A stretch of DNA of 64,000 bases from Betaproteobacteria bacterium MOLA814 (GTDB lineage: Bacteria; Pseudomonadota; Gammaproteobacteria; Burkholderiales; Burkholderiaceae_C). The stretch lies in the NCBI GenBank assembly GCA_000496475.1, contig AYMW01000002.1:1-64000 (forward strand). The letters run 5' to 3'. Below are positions 1 to 8,035 of this stretch, piece after piece. Position 1 is the stretch's first letter. Every line of letters begins with the position of its first letter. The notes under the pieces were generated by a model that made no database searches, was not told where the DNA came from, and saw only the letters and a program-made list of their open reading frames with translations. Both the position numbers and the translations under genes were made by a program.

Positions 1-45
1 CACCTAGCTTTTTGGGCTAAGTGCTTGATTTAACTATCAAAATAG

Positions 46-121
46 TGGCTCCTCGAACTGGGCTCGAACCAGTGACCTACGGATTAACAGTCCGGCGCTC
101 TACCAACTGAGCTATCGAGGA
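46..121 (-). tRNA. tRNA-Asn (anticodon GTT)
   Basis: The minus strand folds as a full cloverleaf. The 7-bp acceptor stem TCCTCGA/TCGAGGA is followed by discriminator G and an encoded CCA. The D arm is GCTCAGTTGGTAGAGC, the anticodon loop CTGTTAATC carries GTT, and the T loop is TTCGAGC. Length is 76 nt, as usual for this tRNA. Confidence 0.97.
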
Positions 122-190
122 ACAAGCCTCAAATTATAGCGTGGTTTTTTACTGTCACAAACCAACGGCTAAAAAAATTGATGTGGTGGT

Positions 191-1288
191 TCAATCAAAC
201 GTGGGTGTTTCGACACCCAAGACTTTGTGCAGCTTAGGGCTGGTAGTGGTGTACTGCAAAAACACACGTTTGTCAGGAAAAATAATGGGCGACGCGCCAA
301 AAGCGGCCAGTGCGCATTCATGAAACCCAGACAGTATCAGTTTCTTTTTACCGGGGTAGGTGTTGATGTCGCCAACTGCAAATATGCCAGGGACGTTGGT
401 AGAGAATTTTTCTGTGTCCACCACCAGTTGCTTGCGCTCTATGTCGAGTCCCCAGTTGGCGATGGGTCCGAGTTTGGGACTCAAACCAAAGAACACCAGC
501 ATGGCGTCCATGGGGACGATACGGGTCACACCGTCTGCGCCCGTTACTTTGGCGCCAACCAGTTGACCATCGCGCTCATCTAGGCCTGTGACCTGACCAA
601 CGATGAATTGCATTTCGTATTGGTCACACAGCGCCCTCATTTTTGCCACATTGGCCGGCGCCGCTTTGAAGCCGTCGCGTCTGTGTATCAGTATGACGCT
701 TTCGGCCTTGTTGGGGCCATCGCCTACAAAATTCAAAGCCCAGTCAATGGCCGAGTCCCCACCACCTAAGATGATGAGATTTTTGCCAGCAAACTTGGCT
801 GGGTTTTTAACGCTGTAGTGAACCTGTGTACCAGTGTGCGCTTCTATGCCGTCTACTTTGAGCAAGCGCGGCTGAAACGCGCCAACACCGGCTGCGATAA
901 AGATGGTCTTGGTTAAAAACTGTGTGCCCTTGTTGGTTTCCACATAAAAGCGGCCATCGGGCTGGCGTTCTACTTCGCTCACTTCTTGGCCAAAGTGAAA
1001 CACGGCTCCAAAGGGGTTGATTTGTTTCAACAAGGAGTCCGTAAGCTCTTTGCCTGTGCACACAGGTACAGCCGGAATATCGAAGATGGGCTTGTCTGGG
1101 TACAGCTCCATAGGTTGGCCGCCAGCGTATGCCAACGAGTCGATGACGTGGGCTTTAATTTCAAGCAGACCTAGCTCGAACACTTGGAACAAGCCGACGG
1201 GGCCTGCGCCAATAATGACGGCATCGGTTTCAATACCGCCAGCACTCAATGTGCGGCTGGTGGCTTCGGTGGTAACTACGGTGTCCAT
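191..1288 (-). CDS. Ferredoxin-NADP reductase, thioredoxin-reductase-like type
   Basis: Predicted flavoprotein of 365 aa that moves electrons between NADPH and ferredoxin in the cytoplasm. An FAD dinucleotide-binding motif GAGPVG lies at about residues 27-32 and an NADPH-binding GGGDSA at about 175-180. A C-terminal FAD segment with FAVGDI follows near residue 315. The CxxC redox pair of true thioredoxin reductases is absent, which points to the TrxR-like FNR group. I start at the ATG at 1288; the frame stays open further upstream, but that part is antisense to the ferredoxin gene. It lies just downstream of fdxA on the same strand, so the pair probably forms an electron-transfer unit, possibly feeding the sulfite reductase encoded upstream. 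The exact physiological partner is inference. Confidence 0.88.
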   Translation of the reverse strand: MDTVVTTEATSRTLSAGGIETDAVIIGAGPVGLFQVFELGLLEIKAHVIDSLAYAGGQPMELYPDKPIFDIPAVPVCTGKELTDSLLKQINPFGAVFHFGQEVSEVERQPDGRFYVETNKGTQFLTKTIFIAAGVGAFQPRLLKVDGIEAHTGTQVHYSVKNPAKFAGKNLIILGGGDSAIDWALNFVGDGPNKAESVILIHRRDGFKAAPANVAKMRALCDQYEMQFIVGQVTGLDERDGQLVGAKVTGADGVTRIVPMDAMLVFFGLSPKLGPIANWGLDIERKQLVVDTEKFSTNVPGIFAVGDINTYPGKKKLILSGFHECALAAFGASPIIFPDKRVFLQYTTTSPKLHKVLGVETPTFD

Positions 1289-1355
1289 GGAGTGATAACT
1301 TTTTAATGCAGCGCACGCATAGCGCTGAACAGGTTGGATGCGGTTGTTGTGGTGC

Positions 1356-1685
1356 TTATCGCACCAGCTCTGGCAGTTTGTTGGGCTTGTCTTGCCAATC
1401 TTCGGCATCAGCCAATGGCTCTTTCCGCTTGGTGATGCTTTTCCACGTAGGAATGCGTGACAGCTCTTCGTTGAGCTTGAGCATGTGTACTTGGTCTGAA
1501 GGCACATCTTCTTCAGCGTAAATGGCCGACACAGGACATTCCGGAATGCACACTGCGCAGTCAATACACTCATCGGGGTCTATGGTGAGAAAGTTCGGGC
1601 CTTCGCGAAAACAGTCCACAGGGCACACGTCTACGCAGTCGGTGAACTTACAACGGATACAGGCTTCGGTGACGACGTGTGTCAT
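1356..1685 (-). CDS. fdxA: 7Fe-8S ferredoxin FdxA
   Basis: Small electron carrier of 109 aa. Cysteines at residues 9, 12, 17, 21, 25, 40, 43, 46 and 50 reproduce the Azotobacter ferredoxin I pattern, offset by one. This predicts one [3Fe-4S] and one [4Fe-4S] cluster. The C-terminal half (residues 60-109) is the usual charged extension of this family. The ATG at 1685 is preferred over a TTG four codons upstream, because family members begin with a short THVV-like segment. The gene sits between cysN and the FNR-like gene on the same strand. A large hairpin lies 31 nt ahead of the start. Assignment to the family is firm; a role as donor to sulfite reduction is inferred from position. Confidence 0.93.
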   Translation of the reverse strand: MTHVVTEACIRCKFTDCVDVCPVDCFREGPNFLTIDPDECIDCAVCIPECPVSAIYAEEDVPSDQVHMLKLNEELSRIPTWKSITKRKEPLADAEDWQDKPNKLPELVR

Positions 1686-1715
1686 GGTTTGGTTCAAATA
1701 GGGTTGATGGTAGGG

Positions 1716-1753
1716 GACACAGGTGGGCTGCCATTTGGCAGCACACCTGTGTC
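1716..1753 (-). other. Large hairpin in front of fdxA
   Basis: Arms GACACAGGTG and CACCTGTGTC enclose a second pair, GCTGCC/GGCAGC, around an ATTT loop. One G/A mismatch separates the two stems, giving 16 paired positions. It lies about 100 nt after the cysN stop and 31 nt before the fdxA ATG. No T-run follows on either strand, so it is not a classic intrinsic terminator. It may limit readthrough, stabilise mRNA ends, or regulate fdxA. Confidence 0.55.
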
Positions 1754-1851
1754 ATAAGGTGTTAATTTTAATGCGTGCTGGGCCGGTCTTTACGTTGTGC
1801 GCTTCAAGCCCTAAGCGTTTAGAGGTCATGATTGGGTTGCAAATGGTTTTT

Positions 1852-3156
1852 TTAAGCATTTATCAGTACGGCTGCAGCCGTGCTGTGGCTGGCAGTGTCC
1901 ACCAATATAAGGCTGCCCAGAACGCGGCTTGTGGCGTACGGCGCCAGTGGCAATGGCGTTTGGAAATGCAGTTGTACCTGTCCTATGCTGTTTGCAACCA
2001 ATGTGTCAGTGGGTGAGGTGGTCAGCGTTGCAATGTCAATCTGGTGGTCAATGGCACATACTTTGACTTTGACCCAACGGTGGCCGTGTAAAGCCCAGTA
2101 GGTGCGCCCCACGTTCAGTGGCTGCTCGTCCAGCCATGCGATGGTTGCCGTGGTGCGCTGTGAGCCCAAAGAAGCCTGACGGGCTATCAGCCAGTCGCCT
2201 CGAGAGATGTCGATTTCGCGGTCCAGCACCACGCCTACGGTGTCGCCTGCCTGTGCTGGCAAGTTACCCAAGTCTTGTCGCGTGGTGGTCAGCAACTGGG
2301 CTACTTGCGCATGCTGTGCGCTAGGGCTGAGTTGCAATAGGCTGCCAACGCTTATCGTCCCAACGGCCAGACGACCCCAGTAAATGCGTCGACCATGTGC
2401 GCCACGTGGAACCGTGTTGCGGTTTTCAACCCACTGAACGGCAAGGTGCGGGAGTGATGGCGGTTGCGCCGCCGCAGATATAGTTTCTAGTTCGGCGATG
2501 GTGGGCAAGCCCTCAAGCAACGCCAGCAGGCTAGGGCCGTGGTAGCCGGCCCAGCCTGGATGGGCGAGAACCACGTTGTAGCCCATCAGCGCAGAGACAG
2601 GAACAGTTCCAGCGCAATCAATTTGCCCAAGCGCAGCAAAGTGGTGCAATGCTGCGCTGATGTTGGTAAACGCTGTCTGCGGGTCATCAACAGCGTCTAG
2701 TTTGTTGATGGCAAATACCACCGACGGCACGCGCAAGCGGTTGACCAGCAAGCTGTGGCGGCGTGTTTGTGCCAGCAACTCTAGTGCGGGGTTCTGCCAG
2801 TCTAGCTTCGTAGCGTCTACCAACACAACGGCAGCGTCGGCATTGGTGGCAGCGGTCACCATGTTGCGCGTGTACTGCACATGGCCTGGGGTATCGCCAA
2901 TGATGAACTTGCGTGCAGGCGTTGCAAAGTAACGCCAAGCCACATCAATGGTGATGCCTTGTTCACGTTCGGCTTGCAGCCCATCTGTAAATGCGGCCAG
3001 GTCTGGTTGTTGGCCATCGTCGGTCCGGTGGCTTGTGTTGGATGCGTTGGCCAATTGGTCGCTGAGTATGGCTTTGCTGTCAAGGAGCAGTCGTCCAATG
3101 AGCGTGCTCTTGCCGTCGTCCACCGAGCCACAGGTGATAAATGTGAGTGCATTCAT
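1852..3156 (-). CDS. cysN: Sulfate adenylyltransferase subunit 1 (GTPase) CysN
   Basis: Regulatory GTPase subunit of ATP sulfurylase; with CysD it converts sulfate and ATP to APS in assimilatory sulfate reduction. The 434-aa product has the P-loop GSVDDGKST (residues 10-18), the switch region EQGITIDVAW (about 65-74), DTPGH (88-92) and NKLD (151-154). EF-Tu-like beta-barrel domains follow. No APS kinase (CysC) domain is fused, which fits the downstream APS-type reductase. The ATG at 3156 sits one nucleotide after the cysD stop, so translation is probably coupled. The frame is open upstream of this ATG but overlaps cysD. Confidence 0.95.
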   Translation of the reverse strand: MNALTFITCGSVDDGKSTLIGRLLLDSKAILSDQLANASNTSHRTDDGQQPDLAAFTDGLQAEREQGITIDVAWRYFATPARKFIIGDTPGHVQYTRNMVTAATNADAAVVLVDATKLDWQNPALELLAQTRRHSLLVNRLRVPSVVFAINKLDAVDDPQTAFTNISAALHHFAALGQIDCAGTVPVSALMGYNVVLAHPGWAGYHGPSLLALLEGLPTIAELETISAAAQPPSLPHLAVQWVENRNTVPRGAHGRRIYWGRLAVGTISVGSLLQLSPSAQHAQVAQLLTTTRQDLGNLPAQAGDTVGVVLDREIDISRGDWLIARQASLGSQRTTATIAWLDEQPLNVGRTYWALHGHRWVKVKVCAIDHQIDIATLTTSPTDTLVANSIGQVQLHFQTPLPLAPYATSRVLGSLILVDTASHSTAAAVLINA

Positions 3157-3157
3157 G

Positions 3158-4093
3158 TTAAAAATAGCCTTCTGCTTTGCGTTTTTCCATAGACGCCTCT
3201 GAGGTTTGGTCGTCCATACGGGTTGCGCCACGCTCGCTGATGGTCACGCTGAGTGTTTCGGTCACGATGTCGGCGGCGGTGGCTGCCGTGCTTGCGACTG
3301 GACAGGTGCAAGTGATGTCGCCCAGTGTGCGAAACCGGACCTGCACACGCTCAATTTGTTCGTTGTGGCGTGCCGGAGTGAGCGTTGTCACTGGCACCAA
3401 CAGGCCTTTGCGCTGCACAACCTCGCGCTCATGGCTGAAGTACAAACTTGGCAAGGCCACGTGCTCACGGGCAATGTACTGCCACACGTCCAATTCAGTC
3501 CAGTTGGAAATGGGAAACACCCGAAAGTGTTCGCTGGGGTGAAGTTTTGTGTTGAAGAGCTGCCACAGTTCCGGACGTTGCGATTTGGGCAGCCATTGGC
3601 CAAAGCTGTCACGGTGTGAAAAAATACGCTCTTTGGCACGCGCTTTTTCTTCATCGCGCCTAGCGCCGCCCATCAGCGCATCAAAGCGAAACTCTTCAAT
3701 GGCTTCCAAGAGGGTGACCGATTGGTGCGCATTGCGCGGCTCATCTGAACGGGCTAAGCGCACCGTGCCTTTGGCCATAGAGTCTTCAACGCTGCGCACA
3801 ATCAGTTGCGCGTTCAACTCGGCGGCACGTTGGTCACGAAACTGTGTGACCTCTGGGAAATTGTGCCCTGTGTCAATCATGAGCAATGGGAAGGGGATGT
3901 GGCCTACGCCAAAGGCTTTTTCAGCACACTTGAGCATCACCAACGAGTCTTTACCACCAGAAAAAAGCAGTGCAGGGCGCTCAAATACAGCAGCCACTTC
4001 GCGCAATATGAAAATGGTTTCAGCCTCTAGCGCGTCGAGGTGGGCATTGCTGACACTGGCTTGTAACAGGGCGGGAGGCGTAACGGCGTTCAT
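3158..4093 (-). CDS. cysD: Sulfate adenylyltransferase subunit 2 CysD
   Basis: Catalytic subunit of ATP sulfurylase (311 aa), which makes APS from sulfate and ATP together with CysN. The PP-loop ATP pyrophosphatase motif SGGKDS is at residues 45-50. The rest matches the family in outline, including the GGARRDEEKARAKER stretch and the C-terminal TLSERGATRMDD-like region (here TISERGATRMDD). The ATG at 4093 overlaps the cysH stop as ATGA, indicating translational coupling. It is part of the minus-strand cys operon between cysH and cysN. Confidence 0.96.
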   Translation of the reverse strand: MNAVTPPALLQASVSNAHLDALEAETIFILREVAAVFERPALLFSGGKDSLVMLKCAEKAFGVGHIPFPLLMIDTGHNFPEVTQFRDQRAAELNAQLIVRSVEDSMAKGTVRLARSDEPRNAHQSVTLLEAIEEFRFDALMGGARRDEEKARAKERIFSHRDSFGQWLPKSQRPELWQLFNTKLHPSEHFRVFPISNWTELDVWQYIAREHVALPSLYFSHEREVVQRKGLLVPVTTLTPARHNEQIERVQVRFRTLGDITCTCPVASTAATAADIVTETLSVTISERGATRMDDQTSEASMEKRKAEGYF

Positions 4094-4869
4094 GTGCTTT
4101 GCTCGGTTGGTGTTGTCGCTGCGACCAATGGCGTTGCCGCTTGTACGTGCAAACCACATTCTTTAGCTGGCATGTGACTGTCGCTGCTCTCCCACCACCA
4201 GCGCCCAGCACGAAAGTCTTCACCCACGCTGATGGCGCGCGTGCAAGGTTCACAGCCAATGCTGGGGAAAAATGCATCGTGCAAGGGGTTGTAGGCCAAT
4301 TGGTGTTGCGCAATGAAATGCCACACATCACCCCAAGTCCAGTCCAATATGGGGTTGAGTTTGAGGCGGGTGGTCTCTTGCTCGAGGCTGCTAGCGACTG
4401 ATCGCGTGTTTGACTGCTCACGGCGAAGGCCAGTTATCCAGCCCACTTGCCCTGCCAAGGCATGCGTTAGGGGCTGCATCTTTCGCACGTTGCAGCAATC
4501 CAAACGGTGCGCTTTGCTCTCGTAAATACCATTGTCAGCAACCCGCTTGACCAAGGCAAGCACCTGCTCGACTTGGGGTTGAAACACCCGAACTGAGATG
4601 GCGTAGCGGTGTTCTAATGCCGCGATCAATGACAGGGTTTGGGCGTGTAAGCGTTGGGTGTCGAGCACAAATACGCTGGTGTCTGAAGTCTTCAGTGCGC
4701 CAGCCATGTGCAACAAGTGTGTGACGACAACGTCTTCTGCGCCTAGGCTGTTGGCCTGTGTCCAAGCGCCTGCATGCTTCAACTGGGTGGCTTGTATCAA
4801 GGCGATGCTGTCATTCACCAAGTCTGAAAAATTGTTGCTTGGCTTGTCGTACAAATCAACTGCGCTCAT
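4090..4869 (-). CDS. cysH: Assimilatory adenylyl-sulfate (APS) reductase CysH
   Basis: Reduces activated sulfate to sulfite with thioredoxin as donor. The 259-aa protein has the paired cysteines C125-C126 and the C206-x2-C209 pair, which ligate a [4Fe-4S] cluster in APS-type reductases; PAPS-type enzymes lack them. The catalytic cysteine is in ECGLH near the C-terminus (C238). The lack of a CysC kinase in the operon is consistent with direct use of APS. Both ends overlap neighbours by ATGA (DUF934 gene upstream, cysD downstream), so the genes are tightly coupled. A W-rich stretch GRWWWE precedes the catalytic tail, as is common in the family. Confidence 0.94.
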   Translation of the reverse strand: MSAVDLYDKPSNNFSDLVNDSIALIQATQLKHAGAWTQANSLGAEDVVVTHLLHMAGALKTSDTSVFVLDTQRLHAQTLSLIAALEHRYAISVRVFQPQVEQVLALVKRVADNGIYESKAHRLDCCNVRKMQPLTHALAGQVGWITGLRREQSNTRSVASSLEQETTRLKLNPILDWTWGDVWHFIAQHQLAYNPLHDAFFPSIGCEPCTRAISVGEDFRAGRWWWESSDSHMPAKECGLHVQAATPLVAATTPTEQST

Positions 4870-5261
4870 GCTGACTCACCTTGGTGAGCGCGGGCAAATA
4901 GCGGTTTCACTTGGTGTGTGTCACCTTGGTAAAAAGCTGCAAAGCTTGTCAAGGCGCGTTGTGCGGCTTGTAGGTCTTGGTCGTCTCGCAGCAGGGCATG
5001 GCTAAACCCCAAGCGATGCATGTGCGCCAATTGGTCCACCAGCACATCGCCGCTGGCCAACAGGTGTCCACGGTAGTGACGCCTGACCCGCAGATGTTGG
5101 GCTTGAGAGTAGGCGCGCCCATCGCTGAATGTTGGAAAGTGCAGTGCGATGCTGGTCACACCTTGCAGGTCCAGTTCTGCCACGTTGGTGTCGTTGGTGA
5201 TGGCCAAGCTTGCCGCTAACAAGCTGTGGCTGTGGGTGTCACTGTGGTGATTGAATTCCAT
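4866..5261 (-). CDS. DUF934 protein of the cys operon
   Basis: A 131-aa protein of the DUF934 family, which is regularly found between cysI and cysH in proteobacteria. The recognisable core runs from about residue 35 to 110, including FPTFSDGRAYSQA and LRDDQDLQAA. No catalytic residues are obvious. The stop overlaps the cysH start as ATGA and the gene begins 16 nt after the cysI stop, so it belongs to the operon. A role in assembling or assisting sulfite reductase is often suggested by context, but it is not shown by this sequence. Confidence 0.88.
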   Translation of the reverse strand: MEFNHHSDTHSHSLLAASLAITNDTNVAELDLQGVTSIALHFPTFSDGRAYSQAQHLRVRRHYRGHLLASGDVLVDQLAHMHRLGFSHALLRDDQDLQAAQRALTSFAAFYQGDTHQVKPLFARAHQGESA

Positions 5262-5277
5262 GCTGTTTGGTCCGGTG

Positions 5278-7146
5278 TTAGGCCTGTGTGGCTTCGCTTT
5301 GCTGCTCTGATGAGGTCGCAGTTAACGTTTTGTTTCCAGATGCGGTGGCAGCTGCGGCTGTGGGCGCTTGGCCACTGGTTGGCCTAGCTGTTGCCACACG
5401 CACTGCGTTTGTTGCGGTCTTAAAAGGTTCTAGTCCAACGCGTTGTACGGTGTGTATGAAGCGTTCTTGGCCAAGCCGCTGGTCACGGTATGTGGCCAGC
5501 AAGGCCTCCACCACATCGGCTACTTCAGCAGCAGCAAAAGAAGGGCCAATGACCTTGCCAGGGGTCGGCGTACCGCTCAGGTGGCTACCGTCTGAGCCAC
5601 CCAGTGTTATTTGATACCACTCTTGGCCATCTTTATCGACGCCCAGAACCCCGATGTGTCCGCTGTGGTGGTGTCCGCATGAGTTGATGCACCCGCTGAT
5701 GTGCAAGTCAACAGGGCCAATGTCATCGAGCTCATCCATGTCCTGGTAGCGCGCTGTAATGGCAGATGCCAATGGCAGTGACCTGGCGTTGGCCAAGCTG
5801 CAAAAGTCACCACCCGGGCAGGCGATCATGTCTGTCAGAAGGCCAATGTTGGGTTTGGCAAATCCCAACGTGCGCGCTGCGCGCCATAGTGCTGGTAGTT
5901 CGTTGTTGTCCACCCATGGCAACACCAGATTTTGTTCATGGCTGACGCGCACCTCACCCGCGCTGTATTGCTGCGCCAAATCGGCGGCGGCATCAAGTTG
6001 GTTGGCGGTGGCATCACCCGGGGCAAACCCTGGACGTTTAAACGACAAGGTGACAGCACGAAGGTCTGGGTTTTTATGCGCACGCACGTTTTGCTTGAGC
6101 CAGCGGCCAAACTCGATATCGTCTTTGGCCGATGCATGCAACAAGTTGGTATGTCGCAGTGCATCAGCTGACGTGCTGTTGCGACGCTCAGGCGGCGTGA
6201 ACATGGCGCTGACTCGCGCCAATTCATCTGGTGAGATGGTGTGTTGCGCACCATCCTTGGCAATGATGTCGTCAAACTCTTGGTTGACTTCATTGGCGTA
6301 AGTCTCGCCCAGTGCTTTCACCAAAATCTTGATGCGCGCTTTGTATATGTTGTCACGCCGCCCCCAGCGGTTGTACACACGAACCACCGCTTCTAGGTAG
6401 TTCATGATGTGGTGCGCGGGTAAAAAATCCCGCAACACGGAGGCGATAACGGGTGTGCGGCCCATGCCGCCGCCCACGCTAACCTGAAAGCCTATATCGC
6501 CATCAGCGTTGCGAAGCAATCGCAAGCCCACGTCGTGCCACGCGGTGGCGGCGCGGTCTTCAGTTGCGCCACTTATGGCAATTTTGAATTTGCGCGGTAA
6601 AAAAGCAAACTCTGGGTGCAAGGTGCTCCACTGGCGGATAATTTCGCAATAGGGACGGGGGTCAATGGCTTCGTCAGGTGCGATGCCGGCAAAGGCATCA
6701 GACGTGATGTTGCGTATGCAGTTGCCGCTGGTTTGGATGCCGTGCATGTTCACGCTGGCCAATAAGTCCATCACGTCAGCGCTCTTGCTCAACGGAATCC
6801 AGTTGAACTGCAAGTTTTGCCGCGTTGTAAAGTGCGCGCAGTGGTCTGGCAGCATGGCCACTTCACTCAAGCCAGCATTGCTGGTGTCTAGCGACGGGAT
6901 ATCTTTGTGGTCAAAGTCGCGCGCAATCGTTGCTAACACACGCAGTTGCGCGCTGGACAGTTCACCGTATGGCACTGCTACACGCAGCATGGGCGCAAAG
7001 CGTTGAACGTACCAGCCGTTTTGCAGACGCAAAGGCTTGAACTCGACCTCAGGCAAGTGGCCGTTTTGCCAGCGCGTGAGTTGATCGCGAAATTGCTCGG
7101 CCCGCAGCTTGACAAATTGGGTGTCAAATTCAGTGTATTGGTACAT
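5278..7146 (-). CDS. cysI: Sulfite reductase hemoprotein subunit CysI (nitrite/sulfite reductase family)
   Basis: Six-electron reduction of sulfite to sulfide in the cytoplasm. The 622-aa protein has the siroheme/[4Fe-4S] ligand set as C443-x5-C449 and C486-x3-C490, in ACPGGDFC and GCINSC. Upstream are the duplicated ferrite-like and siroheme-binding regions, for example the TTRQNLQF segment. The last ~45 residues are an Ala/Thr/Ser-rich tail not needed by the family. The ATG at 7146 opens the reading frame. No CysJ flavoprotein is encoded next to it; a ferredoxin and an FNR-like enzyme at the far end of the operon are plausible donors. Ferredoxin dependence is inference. Confidence 0.93.
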   Translation of the reverse strand: MYQYTEFDTQFVKLRAEQFRDQLTRWQNGHLPEVEFKPLRLQNGWYVQRFAPMLRVAVPYGELSSAQLRVLATIARDFDHKDIPSLDTSNAGLSEVAMLPDHCAHFTTRQNLQFNWIPLSKSADVMDLLASVNMHGIQTSGNCIRNITSDAFAGIAPDEAIDPRPYCEIIRQWSTLHPEFAFLPRKFKIAISGATEDRAATAWHDVGLRLLRNADGDIGFQVSVGGGMGRTPVIASVLRDFLPAHHIMNYLEAVVRVYNRWGRRDNIYKARIKILVKALGETYANEVNQEFDDIIAKDGAQHTISPDELARVSAMFTPPERRNSTSADALRHTNLLHASAKDDIEFGRWLKQNVRAHKNPDLRAVTLSFKRPGFAPGDATANQLDAAADLAQQYSAGEVRVSHEQNLVLPWVDNNELPALWRAARTLGFAKPNIGLLTDMIACPGGDFCSLANARSLPLASAITARYQDMDELDDIGPVDLHISGCINSCGHHHSGHIGVLGVDKDGQEWYQITLGGSDGSHLSGTPTPGKVIGPSFAAAEVADVVEALLATYRDQRLGQERFIHTVQRVGLEPFKTATNAVRVATARPTSGQAPTAAAATASGNKTLTATSSEQQSEATQA

Positions 7147-7179
7147 GGTGTGCTTTCAAATATGTCGTGTGGTGTGTGC

Positions 7180-7953
7180 CTACCAGGCCAGCAGTTTGAT
7201 GCCCACGCTTGCCAGCAAGGCCGATAGCGCTGCGCGGATAACGCGTGGGTTTGTTTTTGTCAGCAAGTGCGTGCCTAGCCAAATGCCAGGTAAGGACCCG
7301 CACAGCAACAGGACTAGCAAGTTCCAGTCAACGGTGCCCAGGGCTGCATGGCCAATACCAGCAACAAAAGTCAGGGGTACGGCGTAGGCCATATCGGCCG
7401 CTACGACGCGGGGCAGTGGCAAGCTTGGGAACAACAGCATGAGAGCCGTCACACCTATGGCGCCAGCGCCTACAGATGTCAGTGTGACCAAGCAGCCAAT
7501 CACGGCTCCAAATGTGATGGGTAAAGCCCAATGTGCATCACGCCGGTCGCCTGCTGTGGCGATGGTTTGGCGTTGGCCAAACAGCTTAAGAACTGTGGCC
7601 GCGGCTGTGAGAAGCAGCGCAACGCCTAGGCCTTGGCGAATCAGTTGTTCTGCATGTGGTGTGGCTGCGCCCAGTTGATGAAGCGCCGCCGTGGTCACCA
7701 ACGCAGCAGGAATACTGCCTGCGCTGAGCAAAGCCACACTGCGCCAAGGAACGAGTTTGGCTTTGGCCAGTTTGATGGTGCCACCGCACTTTGTGACAGC
7801 CGCAAACAACAGGTCTGTTCCAACCGCAACGCTAGGGCTGATGCCAAACCCCATGATCAGCCAAGGCGTCATCAATGAACCGCCGCCAACACCGGTTAAA
7901 CCGATGATGACGCCAACTACAAGTCCACTAGCGATGAAGAGAAATTCTGACAT
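7180..7953 (-). CDS. TSUP (TauE/SafE) family membrane exporter
   Basis: Integral membrane protein of about 257 aa with roughly seven to eight hydrophobic segments. It has the typical TSUP opening GLTGVGGGSLMTP near residue 20 and a repeated GAGAIG-type glycine motif in the second half. Relatives export or import sulfite, sulfoacetate or other sulfur anions, and this gene lies 33 nt ahead of cysI on the same strand, so export of excess sulfite or sulfate transport is likely. The ATG at 7953 is chosen over a GTG three codons upstream. Substrate is inferred only from context. Confidence 0.85.
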   Translation of the reverse strand: MSEFLFIASGLVVGVIIGLTGVGGGSLMTPWLIMGFGISPSVAVGTDLLFAAVTKCGGTIKLAKAKLVPWRSVALLSAGSIPAALVTTAALHQLGAATPHAEQLIRQGLGVALLLTAAATVLKLFGQRQTIATAGDRRDAHWALPITFGAVIGCLVTLTSVGAGAIGVTALMLLFPSLPLPRVVAADMAYAVPLTFVAGIGHAALGTVDWNLLVLLLCGSLPGIWLGTHLLTKTNPRVIRAALSALLASVGIKLLAW

Positions 7954-8035
7954 GGCTTGCACTGTAGGCGCGCAAGCTCAACTATCAAACTACATTTTTC
8001 TCATACGCATATGCCGTACGAATATATAGATCACT
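7954..8035 (-). promoter_or_regulatory. Probable promoter region of the cys operon
   Basis: This AT-richer gap lies between the mnmC-like gene and the TSUP-cysI-cysN series, and is the only sizeable spacer ahead of that minus-strand run. It contains TA-rich stretches (ATCTATATATTCG on the minus strand) that could serve as a promoter or CysB target. No exact -35/-10 pair or CysB site can be defended by eye. Confidence 0.35.

Noticed and set aside
1289-1573. N-terminal extension of the FNR-like frame
   Set aside because: It lies antisense to or out of frame with fdxA, has no family similarity, and the family starts at the internal Met at 1288.
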